Assembly: GCF_001954275.1 (NCBI RefSeq)
Contig: NZ_MBEU01000052.1
Location: forward strand, 1 to 64,000
Direction of reading: 5' to 3'
Length of the DNA: 64,000 nt
Source of the DNA: Mycobacterium sp. IS-836
GTDB lineage: Bacteria > Actinomycetota > Actinomycetes > Mycobacteriales > Mycobacteriaceae
The notes beneath the pieces were generated by a model. That model had not been told where the DNA came from and did not search any database. It worked only from the letters and a program-made list of their open reading frames with translations. The first letter of the stretch is position 1. Each line of letters begins with the position of its first letter. The position numbers and the translations under genes are program-made. Positions 48,965 through 59,621 of the stretch are shown piece by piece.

Positions 48965-50325
48965 GCCCACAACCGCGACGGCGGCGCCGCCCGCTCGACC
49001 CCGCCCGCGCCGCCGCGTTCGAGGTGCTGCGCGCCGTCAGCGAGCGCGATGCGTATGCGAACCTGGCGCTGCCCGCGCGGCTGCGCGAACGCGGAATCAG
49101 CGGCCGCGACGCGGCTTTCGCCACCGAACTGACCTACGGGACGTGCCGCACCCGGGGCCTGCTCGACGCGATCATCGGTGCGGCGGCCGGAAGGTCGCCG
49201 GACGCGATCAACCCGGTGCTGCTCGACCTGCTGCGGCTCGGCACCTATCAATTGCTGCGCACCCGGGTCGACGCCCACGCCGCGGTATCCACCACGGTCG
49301 AACAGGCGGGCATCGAATTCGACTCGGCGCGAGCGGGTTTCGTCAACGGCGTGCTGCGAACCATCGCGGGTCGGGACGAGAAGTCCTGGGTCGAGGAGTT
49401 GGCCCCGGATCCCTCGCGAGATCCGATCGGACATGCCGCGTTCGTGCGCGCACACCCGCGCTGGATAGCCCAGGCCTTCGCCGACGCGCTGGGTGCGGCG
49501 GCGACGGAACTCGACGCGTTGTTGGCCAGCGACGACGAACGGCCCCAGGTGCATTTGGCGGCACGCCCCGGAGTGCTCACCGCCGCCGAACTGGCCGACG
49601 CGGTGGGCGGCAGCGTCGGTCGCTATTCGCCGCACGCGGTCTACCTTCCCGGCGGCGACCCCGGGCGCCTGGCGCCGGTGCGCGACGGCGACGCGCTGGT
49701 TCAGGACGAGGGCAGCCAGTTGGTGGCCCGCGCGCTGACGCTGGCCCCGGTCGACGACGACGCGGGGCGGTGGCTGGACCTGTGCGCCGGGCCGGGCGGC
49801 AAGACCGCGCTGCTGGCGGGCCTGGGCGCGCAGTCCGGGGCCGGGGTCACGGCGGTCGAGCCGGCACCGCGCCGCGCGGAGCTGGTCGAGCAGAACACCC
49901 GCGGGCTCGGCGTTGACGTGCTGCGGGTCGACGGGCGGGACACCGGCCTCGAACCCGGATTCGACCGCGTCCTCGTCGACGTGCCGTGTACCGGGCTGGG
50001 GGCGTTGCGCCGGCGGCCGGAGGCGCGCTGGCGGCGTCAGCCCGCCGACGTGCCGGCGCTGACCAAGCTGCAGCGCGAGCTGCTGGCCGCCGCGATCGCG
50101 CTGACCCGGCCCGGCGGCGTGGTGCTGTATGCGACCTGTTCACCGCACCTGTCCGAAACCGTCGGCGTGGTCGCCGACGCGCTGCGCCGTCAGCCGGTGT
50201 GCGCGCTGGAAACCCGGCCGCTGTTCGAACCCGCGCAGCTGGGAGAGGGCCCCTACGCACAGCTTTGGCCGCACCGGCACGGCACCGACGCGATGTTCGC
50301 CGCCGCGCTGCGCCGCCTTGCGTGA
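48961..50325 (+). CDS. rsmB: 16S rRNA (cytosine-C5) methyltransferase RsmB/Fmu
   Basis: A 454-residue methyltransferase that modifies C967 (E. coli numbering) of 16S rRNA. An N-terminal NusB-like domain (~1-150) binds RNA, and the C-terminal catalytic part has [36 protein letters not shown] (cysteine involved in release) and [11 protein letters not shown] (catalytic cysteine). The GTG at 48961 is coupled to fmt, which acts on the same initiation stage. Named fmu in M. tuberculosis. Confidence 0.94.
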   Translation: MSPQPRRRRRPLDPARAAAFEVLRAVSERDAYANLALPARLRERGISGRDAAFATELTYGTCRTRGLLDAIIGAAAGRSPDAINPVLLDLLRLGTYQLLRTRVDAHAAVSTTVEQAGIEFDSARAGFVNGVLRTIAGRDEKSWVEELAPDPSRDPIGHAAFVRAHPRWIAQAFADALGAAATELDALLASDDERPQVHLAARPGVLTAAELADAVGGSVGRYSPHAVYLPGGDPGRLAPVRDGDALVQDEGSQLVARALTLAPVDDDAGRWLDLCAGPGGKTALLAGLGAQSGAGVTAVEPAPRRAELVEQNTRGLGVDVLRVDGRDTGLEPGFDRVLVDVPCTGLGALRRRPEARWRRQPADVPALTKLQRELLAAAIALTRPGGVVLYATCSPHLSETVGVVADALRRQPVCALETRPLFEPAQLGEGPYAQLWPHRHGTDAMFAAALRRLA

Positions 50326-50344
50326 GCTTCGCGACGCCGCTCAG

Positions 50345-50350
50345 TAGTCT
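50345..50350 (+). promoter_or_regulatory. TAGTCT -10 box for rpe
   Basis: TAGTCT lies in the 32-bp gap after rsmB and ends 7 nt before the rpe ATG at 50358, giving a separate, leaderless transcript for rpe-ribD. Confidence 0.45.
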
Positions 50351-50357
50351 TGCGCTC

Positions 50358-51056
50358 ATGTCACGCAGCACGGGACCGGTGCCGGGCCCCCTGATCGCAC
50401 CGTCCATCCTGGCCGCCGACTTCGCCCGGCTCGCCGACGAGGCGGCCGCGGTGGAGGGTGCCGACTGGCTGCACGTCGACGTGATGGACGGCCACTTCGT
50501 GCCGAACCTGACGATCGGGCTGCCGGTGGTCGAGAGCCTGCTGACCCACACGGACATCCCGATGGATTGCCATCTGATGATCGACAATCCGGACCGGTGG
50601 GCGCCCCCGTACGCGGAAGCGGGCGCGTACAACGTCACCTTCCACGCCGAGGCCACCGACAATCCCGTCGGGGTCGCCCGCGATATCCGCGCCGCCGGCG
50701 CCAAAGCCGGGCTCAGCATCAAGCCGAAGACTCCGCTGGATCCCTACCTCGAAATCCTGCCCCACTTCGACACCTTCCTCGTGATGTCGGTGGAGCCCGG
50801 CTTCGGCGGCCAGAGCTTCATCCCGGAGGTGCTCAGCAAGGTCCGGACGGTGCGCAAGATGGTCGACGCGGGTGAGCTGACGATCCTGGTCGAGATCGAC
50901 GGCGGCATCAACGAGGAGACCATCGAGCAGGCCGCCGAGGCCGGCGTCGACTGCTTCGTCGCCGGTTCGGCGGTGTACGGCGCCCAGGATCCAGAGGCCG
51001 CGGTCCGGGCGTTGCGGCGTCAGGCCGGTGCCGCCTCACCGCACCTGGGCTTATGA
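50358..51056 (+). CDS. rpe: Ribulose-phosphate 3-epimerase
   Basis: A 232-residue TIM-barrel enzyme interconverting ribulose-5-P and xylulose-5-P. Catalytic aspartates lie in [14 protein letters not shown] and [10 protein letters not shown], and the metal/phosphate segments CHLMI and [15 protein letters not shown] are present. The ATG at 50358 is fixed by the -10 box just upstream. It overlaps ribD by 4 bp; its substrate ribulose-5-P is also the precursor used by RibBA, so the pairing with riboflavin genes makes sense. Confidence 0.96.
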   Translation: MSRSTGPVPGPLIAPSILAADFARLADEAAAVEGADWLHVDVMDGHFVPNLTIGLPVVESLLTHTDIPMDCHLMIDNPDRWAPPYAEAGAYNVTFHAEATDNPVGVARDIRAAGAKAGLSIKPKTPLDPYLEILPHFDTFLVMSVEPGFGGQSFIPEVLSKVRTVRKMVDAGELTILVEIDGGINEETIEQAAEAGVDCFVAGSAVYGAQDPEAAVRALRRQAGAASPHLGL

Positions 51057-52078
51057 CCCTCGAGCGGGTCGACAGCATCGAGTCGGCCATGCGCCTCGCC
51101 ATCGAGCAGTCCTATCAGGTCAAGGGCGCCACCTATCCGAATCCGCCGGTCGGGGCCGTCATCCTCGATCCCGAGGGCCGGGTCGTCGGCGTCGGCGGCA
51201 CCGCGCCGGCCGGCGGCGACCACGCCGAAGTGGTGGCCCTGCGCCGGGCCGGGAGCTTGGCGGCCGGCGGCGTAGCGGTGGTGACCCTGGAGCCGTGCAA
51301 CCACTACGGCAAGACGCCGCCGTGCGTGAACGCCCTGATCGACGCCAAGGTGGCGACGGTGGTCTACGCCGTCGCGGATCCGAACGCGATCGCGGGCGGC
51401 GGGGCGGACCGGTTGTCGGCGGGGGGCGTCGAGGTGCGCTCCGGAGTGCTGGCCGATCAGGTGGCGAGCGGGCCGCTGCGTGAGTGGCTGCACCGGCAAC
51501 GCACCGGGCTGCCCCACCTGACGTGGAAGTACGCCAGCAGCATCGACGGGCGCAGCGCCGCCTCGGACGGTTCGAGCAAGTGGATCTCCAGTGAGGCCTC
51601 GCGGTTGGATCTGCATCGGCGCCGCGGCATGGCCGACGCGATCGTCGTCGGCACCGGCACCGTGCTGGCCGACGATCCGGCACTGACGGCCCGGCTGCCC
51701 GACGGCTCGCTGGCGGACAAGCAACCGCTGCGCGTCGTGGTCGGGATGCGCGAAATACCTTCCGAGGCAAAGGTTCTCAACGACGATTCGCGCACCATGG
51801 TGATTCGCACCCACGATCCCGCCGAGGTGCTCAAGGCGCTTTCCGACCGCACCGATGTCCTGCTGGAGGGCGGGCCGACGCTGGCCGGTGCGTTCCTGCG
51901 GGCCGGTGCGATCAACCGCATCCTGGCCTACGTCGCGCCGATCCTGGTGGGTGGCCCCATCACTGCCGTCGACGACGTGGGGGTGTCCAGCATTTCCAAG
52001 GCGCTGCGCTGGCAGTTCGACGGCGTCGACCGGGCCGGTCCGGACCTAGTGATCAGCCTGGTGCCGCACAGCGGCTAG
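51053..52078 (+). CDS. ribD: Bifunctional riboflavin biosynthesis deaminase/reductase RibD
   Basis: A 341-residue enzyme carrying two middle steps of riboflavin synthesis. The N-terminal deaminase (1-~145) has the zinc motif DHAEV...[11 protein letters not shown]; the C-terminal reductase begins near [15 protein letters not shown] and includes [17 protein letters not shown] and [13 protein letters not shown]. Called ribG in M. tuberculosis. Coupled to rpe by ATGA; its stop overlaps the convergent P55 stop by 4 bp. Confidence 0.94.
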   Translation: MTLERVDSIESAMRLAIEQSYQVKGATYPNPPVGAVILDPEGRVVGVGGTAPAGGDHAEVVALRRAGSLAAGGVAVVTLEPCNHYGKTPPCVNALIDAKVATVVYAVADPNAIAGGGADRLSAGGVEVRSGVLADQVASGPLREWLHRQRTGLPHLTWKYASSIDGRSAASDGSSKWISSEASRLDLHRRRGMADAIVVGTGTVLADDPALTARLPDGSLADKQPLRVVVGMREIPSEAKVLNDDSRTMVIRTHDPAEVLKALSDRTDVLLEGGPTLAGAFLRAGAINRILAYVAPILVGGPITAVDDVGVSSISKALRWQFDGVDRAGPDLVISLVPHSG

Positions 52079-53631
52079 CGCTCGCCCAGCGCGACGGCCT
52101 CTTGTTCGGGGACTTCCGTTTCGTCGGCGTGTTCCTTGCGGCCGCCGACCAGCAGGCCCAGCAGCGCGCCCGCGACACAGATGCCCACGGTGATCAGGAA
52201 GATGTCGCCGAACATCTCGGCGAATGCTTTCAGGAACAGGGTCGCCTGGGCGGCCACGCGTTCCATCAGGGTGGCGTTGGGCGGGATCTCGGCCGTCAGG
52301 TGGGCCAGCTTCCGGTTGAACGAGTAGAAGCCGAAGGCGCTCAGCGCGGCCATCCCGATCAGCATGCCGGTCATCCGGGCCACCACCACCGCGGCCGAGG
52401 CGATGCCGTGTTGGGCGGGCGGGACGACGCGCAGGGCGGCCGACGTCAGCGGCCCGATCACCAGGCCGAGTCCGAAGCCGGCCACCAGCAGGTCGGCGTG
52501 CATCGCGGGCAACGTGATCAGGCCGAAGATGTTGTGCCGCTGTTCCAAGAGATCCTCGCGCCAGTAATGGATCAGCCAATACCCGTAGGCGGCGATCAGC
52601 AGGCCGATGAAGGTCATCGCCCGATCGCCGATCCGGGTGGCGATCCAGCCGCCCAGCACCGCCCCGATCGGCAGCGCGATGAGGAACCACAGCAGCAGGC
52701 CGGCCGCCTGGTTCTGGTCCATTTGCAGCACGCCCTGGCCGAACAGCTCGACGTCGACGAGGGTCACCATCAGTGCCGCACCCGCCGTCACCGACGCGCC
52801 CAGCGCGGCCAGGAACGGGCGGAAATGCACGCCCGCCGGTTCGATCAGGCGGGTGCGCGAGAAGCGCTCCCAGATGACGAAGACCACCCCGACGGCGATC
52901 GCCCCGATCACCAGGGGCAACCCGTAGCTCGGCAGCAGCTGCTTGCCGTCGGGTTGCGGGTTGTACAGCCCGATGACCGCCAGGCCCAAGGCAACGGCCA
53001 GCAGCAGACCACCCACCAGGTCGATCTTCTCGGGCTCGTCGGCGCGGTCGTGCGACGGCAGGCTGAACTGGATCATCGCCATGGCGATCAAGGTCAGCGG
53101 GACGTTGATCCAGAACACGTAGCGCCAGTCGTGGGACAACCAGACGATGAAAATGCCATACAGCGGACCCAGCACGCTGCCGAGTTCCTGCGCGGCGCCG
53201 ATCCCGCCGAGCACGCCGGCGCGGTTGCGTTGGGCCCACAGGTCGGCGCCCAGCGCGAGGGTGACCGGCAATAAGGCACCGCTTGCGATGCCCTGAATGG
53301 TGCGGCCGGCGACCAGCATGTGGAAATCGCCGAAATGCCCGGCCAGCGCGGTCACCACCGAGCCGACAATGAACAGCGCCAGGCTGGTCTGCAGCAGCAG
53401 TTTGCGCCCGAACCGGTCGGAGGCCCGGCCCAGCAGCGGCATGGCGGCGATGTAGCCCAGCAGGTACAGCGTGACGATCCAGGTGATGCGCTGCAGCTGA
53501 TTGATCGGGATATGAACGTCCCGCATTATGTCGCGCATGATCGTGACGACGACATAGGTGTCCAGGGCGCCCAGCAGTACCGCCAGGCTGCCCGCGCTGA
53601 TCGCGACGCCGCGTCCCGCCCGCATGCCCAT
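52075..53631 (-). CDS. p55: Major facilitator efflux/lipid transporter P55
   Basis: A 518-residue MFS protein with about 14 hydrophobic segments and the loop motif [14 protein letters not shown] after helix 2. It has the length of M. tuberculosis P55 (Rv1410c), which with LprG moves triacylglycerides and lipoglycans to the outer envelope and confers drug tolerance. The ATG at 53631 shares one base with the lprG stop (TGATG), so the transporter is translated with the lipoprotein. Hydrophilic acidic C-terminus. Confidence 0.93.
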   Translation of the reverse strand: MGMRAGRGVAISAGSLAVLLGALDTYVVVTIMRDIMRDVHIPINQLQRITWIVTLYLLGYIAAMPLLGRASDRFGRKLLLQTSLALFIVGSVVTALAGHFGDFHMLVAGRTIQGIASGALLPVTLALGADLWAQRNRAGVLGGIGAAQELGSVLGPLYGIFIVWLSHDWRYVFWINVPLTLIAMAMIQFSLPSHDRADEPEKIDLVGGLLLAVALGLAVIGLYNPQPDGKQLLPSYGLPLVIGAIAVGVVFVIWERFSRTRLIEPAGVHFRPFLAALGASVTAGAALMVTLVDVELFGQGVLQMDQNQAAGLLLWFLIALPIGAVLGGWIATRIGDRAMTFIGLLIAAYGYWLIHYWREDLLEQRHNIFGLITLPAMHADLLVAGFGLGLVIGPLTSAALRVVPPAQHGIASAAVVVARMTGMLIGMAALSAFGFYSFNRKLAHLTAEIPPNATLMERVAAQATLFLKAFAEMFGDIFLITVGICVAGALLGLLVGGRKEHADETEVPEQEAVALGER

Positions 53632-54335
53632 CAGCTGACCGGGGGCTTCGTGACGGTGACCGGCTGGTTCCAGTTGGACAGCGTCATCTGGACGGAATTG
53701 CCCTGGCTCTTCTGCAGGTTGACTTGGACCAGCTGGTGGTCGCCGCTCTCCTGGATCCACACGGTGCTCGGCAGCGCCTGCGTCGCATTGAACGGCGGCG
53801 CAATCTTGTTCACCGCGTCGGCCGGGACGTTGCCGCTGATGCGAATGGTGTTCTGGCCGTTGATCGTTTCGCGGCCCTCGGCCTTGGCGTCGCGGAAGTT
53901 CGCCAGCACGTTGGCCAGGCCGTTGTCGGGACTCAGGATTGCGGAGACGTCGTAGATGTCGGAGGCCTTGCCGAAATCGCTCCACTTGTTCGGCGTCAGC
54001 GTGGCATACAGCACCGAGTCGTAGACGACGAAGTTCGCGTCGATGTCGGAGCCCGCCAACGTCAGCTGGACATTGCCAGACGCGGCGGTGCCGGGGGTGG
54101 TGGTGAGGTCACCGTTGAGCACCTTGATGGGCAGCCCCTGGACCTTGCCCTGGACCGACAGCACCAGGTGCACGCTCTTGACGTTCTTGGTGGTGTCGGA
54201 GGATTGCTTGACCAGTGTCGAGGCATCGGGCAGCGGCGCGCCGCTGGGTTTCGAGCCCGACGAACAACCGGCAATCAGGGCGGTGGTGAGGCTTAGGGAA
54301 GCGAGGACGGCCAATACACGGTGGCGGGTCTGCAT
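53631..54335 (-). CDS. lprG: Lipoprotein LprG
   Basis: A 234-residue LppX/LprG-type lipoprotein. The lipobox LIAGC puts the lipidated cysteine at residue 24, followed by SSGSKPSG and the conserved NQTIRI-type and [15 protein letters not shown] segments; the end VTKPPVS is conserved. It carries triacylated lipids in a hydrophobic cavity and works with P55. The ATG at 54335 has a TACGAT -10 box 7 nt upstream; the ATG at 54344 would lie inside that box. Confidence 0.93.
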   Translation of the reverse strand: MQTRHRVLAVLASLSLTTALIAGCSSGSKPSGAPLPDASTLVKQSSDTTKNVKSVHLVLSVQGKVQGLPIKVLNGDLTTTPGTAASGNVQLTLAGSDIDANFVVYDSVLYATLTPNKWSDFGKASDIYDVSAILSPDNGLANVLANFRDAKAEGRETINGQNTIRISGNVPADAVNKIAPPFNATQALPSTVWIQESGDHQLVQVNLQKSQGNSVQMTLSNWNQPVTVTKPPVS

Positions 54336-54342
54336 ACTCTGC

Positions 54343-54348
54343 ATCGTA
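54343..54348 (-). promoter_or_regulatory. TACGAT -10 box for lprG-p55
   Basis: Minus-strand TACGAT ends 7 nt before the ATG at 54335; it decides between two in-frame ATGs and suggests a leaderless operon mRNA. Confidence 0.45.
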
Positions 54349-54395
54349 GAGGGTGCCGCGGACCGGGTTCGAGAACGCCAGGGCCCGTGGCCAAT

Positions 54396-54401
54396 TAGCC
54401 T
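54396..54401 (+). promoter_or_regulatory. TAGCCT -10 box for ribE
   Basis: TAGCCT ends 6 nt before the ribE ATG at 54408. The same TAGCCTG is seen before uvrC and the prepilin peptidase gene. Confidence 0.45.
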
Positions 54402-54407
54402 GGTGCA

Positions 54408-55013
54408 ATGTTCACCGGAATTGTCGAGGAACTCGGAGAGGTGACCAGCCGAGACGTCCTCGCCGATGCGGCGCGTCTGACCATTCGCGGACCCCTCGTC
54501 ACCGCCGATGCCGGCCACGGTGATTCCATCGCCGTCAACGGCGTGTGCCTGACGGTCGCCGAGTTGCTGGGCGACGGGCAATTCACCGCCGACGTGATGG
54601 CCGAGACGCTGAACCGGTCCAATCTGGGCGCACTCGAGGTGGGCAGCCCTGTGAACCTGGAGCGCGCCGCGGCGGTGAACAGCCGGCTCGGCGGTCACAT
54701 CGTCCAGGGCCACGTCGACGGCACCGGTCAGGTGGTCTCCCGATCGCCCTCGGAGAACTGGGAGGTGGTCCGGATCGAGGTCCCCGAGGCGGTGGCTCGC
54801 TACGTCGTCGAGAAGGGTTCGATCACCGTCGACGGTATTTCGCTGACGGTGTCCGGGCTCGGCGCCGCGCCGCGGGACTGGTTCGAGGTCTCGCTGATCC
54901 CGACGACCCGTGAGGTGACCACCCTCGGTCGCGCCCCGGTCGGCGCGCGGGTGAACCTCGAAGTCGACGTCATCGCCAAATACGTCGAGCGGTTGATGAG
55001 CCGCCCAGGCTGA
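54408..55013 (+). CDS. ribE: Riboflavin synthase alpha chain
   Basis: A 201-residue enzyme that turns two lumazines into riboflavin. It consists of two lumazine-binding repeats: [12 protein letters not shown] at the start and [15 protein letters not shown] near residue 100. Called ribC in M. tuberculosis. It stands apart from ribBA-ribH, with two minus-strand secreted protein genes between, and diverges from lprG. Confidence 0.95.
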   Translation: MFTGIVEELGEVTSRDVLADAARLTIRGPLVTADAGHGDSIAVNGVCLTVAELLGDGQFTADVMAETLNRSNLGALEVGSPVNLERAAAVNSRLGGHIVQGHVDGTGQVVSRSPSENWEVVRIEVPEAVARYVVEKGSITVDGISLTVSGLGAAPRDWFEVSLIPTTREVTTLGRAPVGARVNLEVDVIAKYVERLMSRPG

Positions 55014-55016
55014 GCA

Positions 55017-55649
55017 TTACGGCGCGAGCGCGATGATGCCCGGTCCGGCCGCAGGTGGCGCTCCACCGCCGCCGGTACCGCCACCACCGTGGTCGCCGCC
55101 TCCGCCACTGGCGCCCGGCGGCGGACCAGCCTTCGGGGGTGCCTGCCTCGGCGCGGCGGGTGCCGCCGCCGGTGGCGGCTTCAGCATCTCGGCGTCCGGT
55201 GCGTGTGGGCGTGGCGGAATTGTCGGATTAGCGCCTTCGACGAAGGCGGCCAACTTCACCCGGTGTCGTGACCCATTCCGGTTGGTGAAGCCAACCTGAT
55301 GGTTCGGGCAGTAGGCGCCGGCCGACGCAATGAGGAATCGGGTCTCGGTGCGACGGAGTCGGCCGGGGTCGGCGCCGGGGGTGGCGGTGTTGGCGAAGTC
55401 CACCAGCTCGTCCACCACGGTATTGACCGGAATGCCGCTGTCTAGTTGGCCGCAAACCTCATGGGCGGTTTTGATGAGCTCCGGTATGCCGGAAATGGCG
55501 GGGACGCCTTCTTGATTGAGCAATGCGAGGAACTGGTCGTCCTGGTTTGGTGCGGCCGCTGCCGCGCCGCCGCGCGAAATCGCGGCGCCGGACAGCGCAA
55601 CGATCGCGATAACCAGGGGGCCGGCGTGTGTCGTGATGCCGGTAAACAT
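55017..55649 (-). CDS. Secreted DUF732-type protein with Gly/Pro-rich tail
   Basis: A 210-residue exported protein. A signal-like N-terminus (PLVIAIVALSGAAISRGGAAAAA) leads to a DUF732-type domain (residues ~37-115) with the two cysteines in HEVCGQLDSG and GAYCPNH. The tail from ~140 is Pro/Ala- and Gly-rich (GASGGGGDHGGGGTGGGG). DUF732 proteins are common in mycobacteria; some are related to small hemophore-like folds, but function is not established here. Converges on ribE with only 3 bp between stops. Confidence 0.75.
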   Translation of the reverse strand: MFTGITTHAGPLVIAIVALSGAAISRGGAAAAAPNQDDQFLALLNQEGVPAISGIPELIKTAHEVCGQLDSGIPVNTVVDELVDFANTATPGADPGRLRRTETRFLIASAGAYCPNHQVGFTNRNGSRHRVKLAAFVEGANPTIPPRPHAPDAEMLKPPPAAAPAAPRQAPPKAGPPPGASGGGGDHGGGGTGGGGAPPAAGPGIIALAP

Positions 55650-55784
55650 GGCAGGGGTTTCCGTTTCTGCTAGGACCCCCTACGGGTCGTGAATAGTGAT
55701 CTATGCCACACGTGTGCGGCTAAGATCGGCTTCCACCCCTGCCCTGGAAATTAACTGCTGGTTTGCCGTGAGTTCACCAAAGCA

Positions 55785-55819
55785 CTTGACCGCAGCGCGT
55801 GGGTGCGGCTGCGGTCAAG
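55785..55819 (-). terminator. Perfect 11-bp inverted repeat after the Trp/Pro-rich gene
   Basis: CTTGACCGCAG (55785-55795) and CTGCGGTCAAG (55809-55819) are exact reverse complements with a 13-nt loop, 26 bp beyond the stop of the minus-strand gene at 55845. Read on that strand, TGCTTTGG follows the stem. A likely terminator; the symmetric stem could also be a protein-binding dyad. Confidence 0.55.
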
Positions 55820-55844
55820 GCTTTCTCGGTTGTTTGTCGCTGGT

Positions 55845-56213
55845 TTAGAGCCGGACGAAGGCGGGCCCGTTCCAGAATCCCCAGTCGTCCACATCGGGAT
55901 TCCACACGACCTGGGCCCAGGGCGCCCACGGCGGGGGCGGCGGCATCGGCCGCGCCCACGGCGGAGGAGCACCGTAACCGGCCGGACCGTAGTTGTCGTC
56001 CCAGTCGCGGCAGTTATTCCAGTTCTGGTACGGGCCCCAGCCCGGGTTCCACTGGTCGCCAGGGCACCAGTGATGGTGATTCATAGGAGCGGACGGAGGC
56101 ACCGCCTGGGCAACGCCCGAGGTCACTCCGAGAGTGGACAACGCCACGCCACCGGCTGCGAGGGCGCCAGTACACAAGCGACGCCACGATTTGGTTTGCG
56201 TGTTGATAGTCAT
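55845..56213 (-). CDS. Small secreted Trp/Pro-rich protein, copy 2
   Basis: A 122-residue paralogue of the protein at 7521-7883. The signal peptide (WRRLCTGALAAGGVALSTLG, cleavage after VAQA at residue 37) and the mature layout agree: HHWCPGDQWNPGWG, NNCRDWDDNYG, a proline-rich middle and a WNPDVDDWGFW ending. The ATG at 56213 gives MTINTQTKSW; the open frame could extend 24 codons but without signal-peptide character. Function unknown; two cysteines may form a disulfide. Confidence 0.82.
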   Translation of the reverse strand: MTINTQTKSWRRLCTGALAAGGVALSTLGVTSGVAQAVPPSAPMNHHHWCPGDQWNPGWGPYQNWNNCRDWDDNYGPAGYGAPPPWARPMPPPPPWAPWAQVVWNPDVDDWGFWNGPAFVRL

Positions 56214-56553
56214 GACACTGCAATTCCCGACCGGAAGGGGCCCGAAACCGATTCCGGTATCTCGGCTCGATCTCACATCTGGCACTTAACTGCGACTTAC
56301 GCCGGACTTACGTTGCGCGCCCCGCGGTGGGCGTCCCGCGATGATGTCTTGCCTGGTCAACCGGCACGCCGACGAGCCTGGCCGGCACACCGTTTTTGAC
56401 GGATGCGTCACCGGAAGGAGTTGCTCGGCGTCACCGGACGAGTCCCCCCGTCCCGCCGAAAAGCCGTGGCAATAACTGTGGGGCGGCGGTGGTTCATACT
56501 GAATGCAACGCCGGGCTCCTCATGCGGGCCCTTATGACAGCAAGGTAGCCAAG
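56214..56553. other. 340-bp divergent intergenic region before ribBA
   Basis: Holds the promoters of the secreted protein gene (minus) and ribBA (plus). The 11-bp direct repeat GCGTCACCGGA occurs at 56405-56415 and 56428-56438 (23-bp period). No FMN riboswitch core sequence was found. The ATG of ribBA is preceded by AAGG (56542-56545). Confidence 0.5.
56405..56438 (+). repeat. Direct repeat GCGTCACCGGA x2, candidate operator
   Basis: Two exact 11-bp copies 23 bp apart, about two helical turns, lie ~120 bp upstream of ribBA. Such spacing suits a dimeric or tandem DNA-binding protein. No known site was recognised. Confidence 0.5.
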
Positions 56554-58768
<2,215 letters not shown>

Positions 58769-58774
58769 GCGCTG

Positions 58775-58780
58775 TACCAT
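58775..58780 (+). promoter_or_regulatory. TACCAT -10 box for lprH
   Basis: TACCAT ends 6 nt before the ATG at 58787; leaderless start. Confidence 0.4.
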
Positions 58781-58786
58781 CGCCCG

Positions 58787-59455
58787 ATGGCACGTCACGT
58801 GCGGGCGGCTGCCGCGCTCGTCATCGCCGCGGTGATGGCGAGCGGTTGCGCAGCCTCGGTGGCGGGTAGAGCGGTGCGGGCTCCCGGCGAGCCAGGGGCC
58901 CCCGCGAATTCGCACCGGGCGATATCCGCGCATGAGTTCCTTCTGGCGGACGGGGACCCCACTCCGCTCGGACCGGCGGCCGCGATCGCCGTGGGCACCA
59001 ACTACTTCACCGGCGCTCGGCCGCCGGAATGCACGGCGGCACTTCTGTTCAGGGGTTCGCCGTTGCGGCCCGGCGGATCATCGGACCACGCCGAATCGGC
59101 GTATCGATTCAGCGGCCAGGCGCTGTACGCCGAATCGGTCGACACCTATGACCGCTCCTTGAAGATCCGCGACGTGATCTCGAAAGGCTTTACCGCCGTG
59201 TCGAATTGCCACGGCGAGGCTATCGGTGTGTCCCCTAGCGGGGTGTTTCGGCCGATGCGACTCAGCTTCTTCGGCACTACCGACGATGGCGTCTTGGTGT
59301 GGACCATGACGCGTCCGGACTGGACTTGTGACTACGGACTGGCGGCGTTGTCGCGGGTCGTTTTGATGCTGTCGGCCTGCGACGTCAAGCCGGGATTCCC
59401 CATGACGGGCTGGGCGTCGAAACGTCGTGCGCAGATCGACCGGCGAACCACCTGA
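58787..59455 (+). CDS. lprH: Lipoprotein LprH-like
   Basis: A 222-residue lipoprotein: lipobox ASGC with Cys21, then an Ala/Gly/Pro-rich linker and a domain with conserved cysteines (ECTAALLF, SNCHGEAIG, TCDYGLAA, SACDVKPG) that may form two disulfides. Position and size match Rv1418. It belongs to a mycobacterial-specific family without known function. A -10 box 6 nt upstream makes the ATG at 58787 likely. Confidence 0.82.
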   Translation: MARHVRAAAALVIAAVMASGCAASVAGRAVRAPGEPGAPANSHRAISAHEFLLADGDPTPLGPAAAIAVGTNYFTGARPPECTAALLFRGSPLRPGGSSDHAESAYRFSGQALYAESVDTYDRSLKIRDVISKGFTAVSNCHGEAIGVSPSGVFRPMRLSFFGTTDDGVLVWTMTRPDWTCDYGLAALSRVVLMLSACDVKPGFPMTGWASKRRAQIDRRTT

Positions 59456-59600
59456 GGTTGTCGTCGGAGGCTGCTACTACACCCGATAGCCGACAGCCGG
59501 GCGTGCCCTGCGGACGATCTCGATGCCTGCTTGATCTGTGGATTGTCGGTCTGTGTACCCCGGGCGGCGAACGTGGGGGCTTCTTGTCGTCGGGTGCTGC

Positions 59601-59606
59601 TATGCT
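59601..59606 (+). promoter_or_regulatory. TATGCT -10 box for the HNH gene
   Basis: TATGCT ends 7 nt before the ATG at 59614 and overlaps the first base of the LexA box, so LexA would cover the promoter and start. Confidence 0.5.
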
Positions 59607-59621
59607 CGAACACATGTTCGA
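59606..59621 (+). promoter_or_regulatory. SOS (LexA) box, perfect mycobacterial consensus
   Basis: TCGAACACATGTTCGA is an exact match to the mycobacterial LexA site TCGAAC-N4-GTTCGA. It spans the -10 edge and the ATG at 59614. 13E12-family genes of M. tuberculosis are known to carry such boxes and to be DNA-damage induced. Confidence 0.9.

Noticed and set aside
56214..56553. FMN riboswitch upstream of ribBA
   Set aside because: The conserved RFN stretches (GGGGCGGGGUG-type start and CCGGCGGU loops) are not present in the region.
59458..59613. Longer N-terminus for the HNH protein from 59458
   Set aside because: The extra residues have no DUF222 similarity and precede the -10 and LexA box that define the start.
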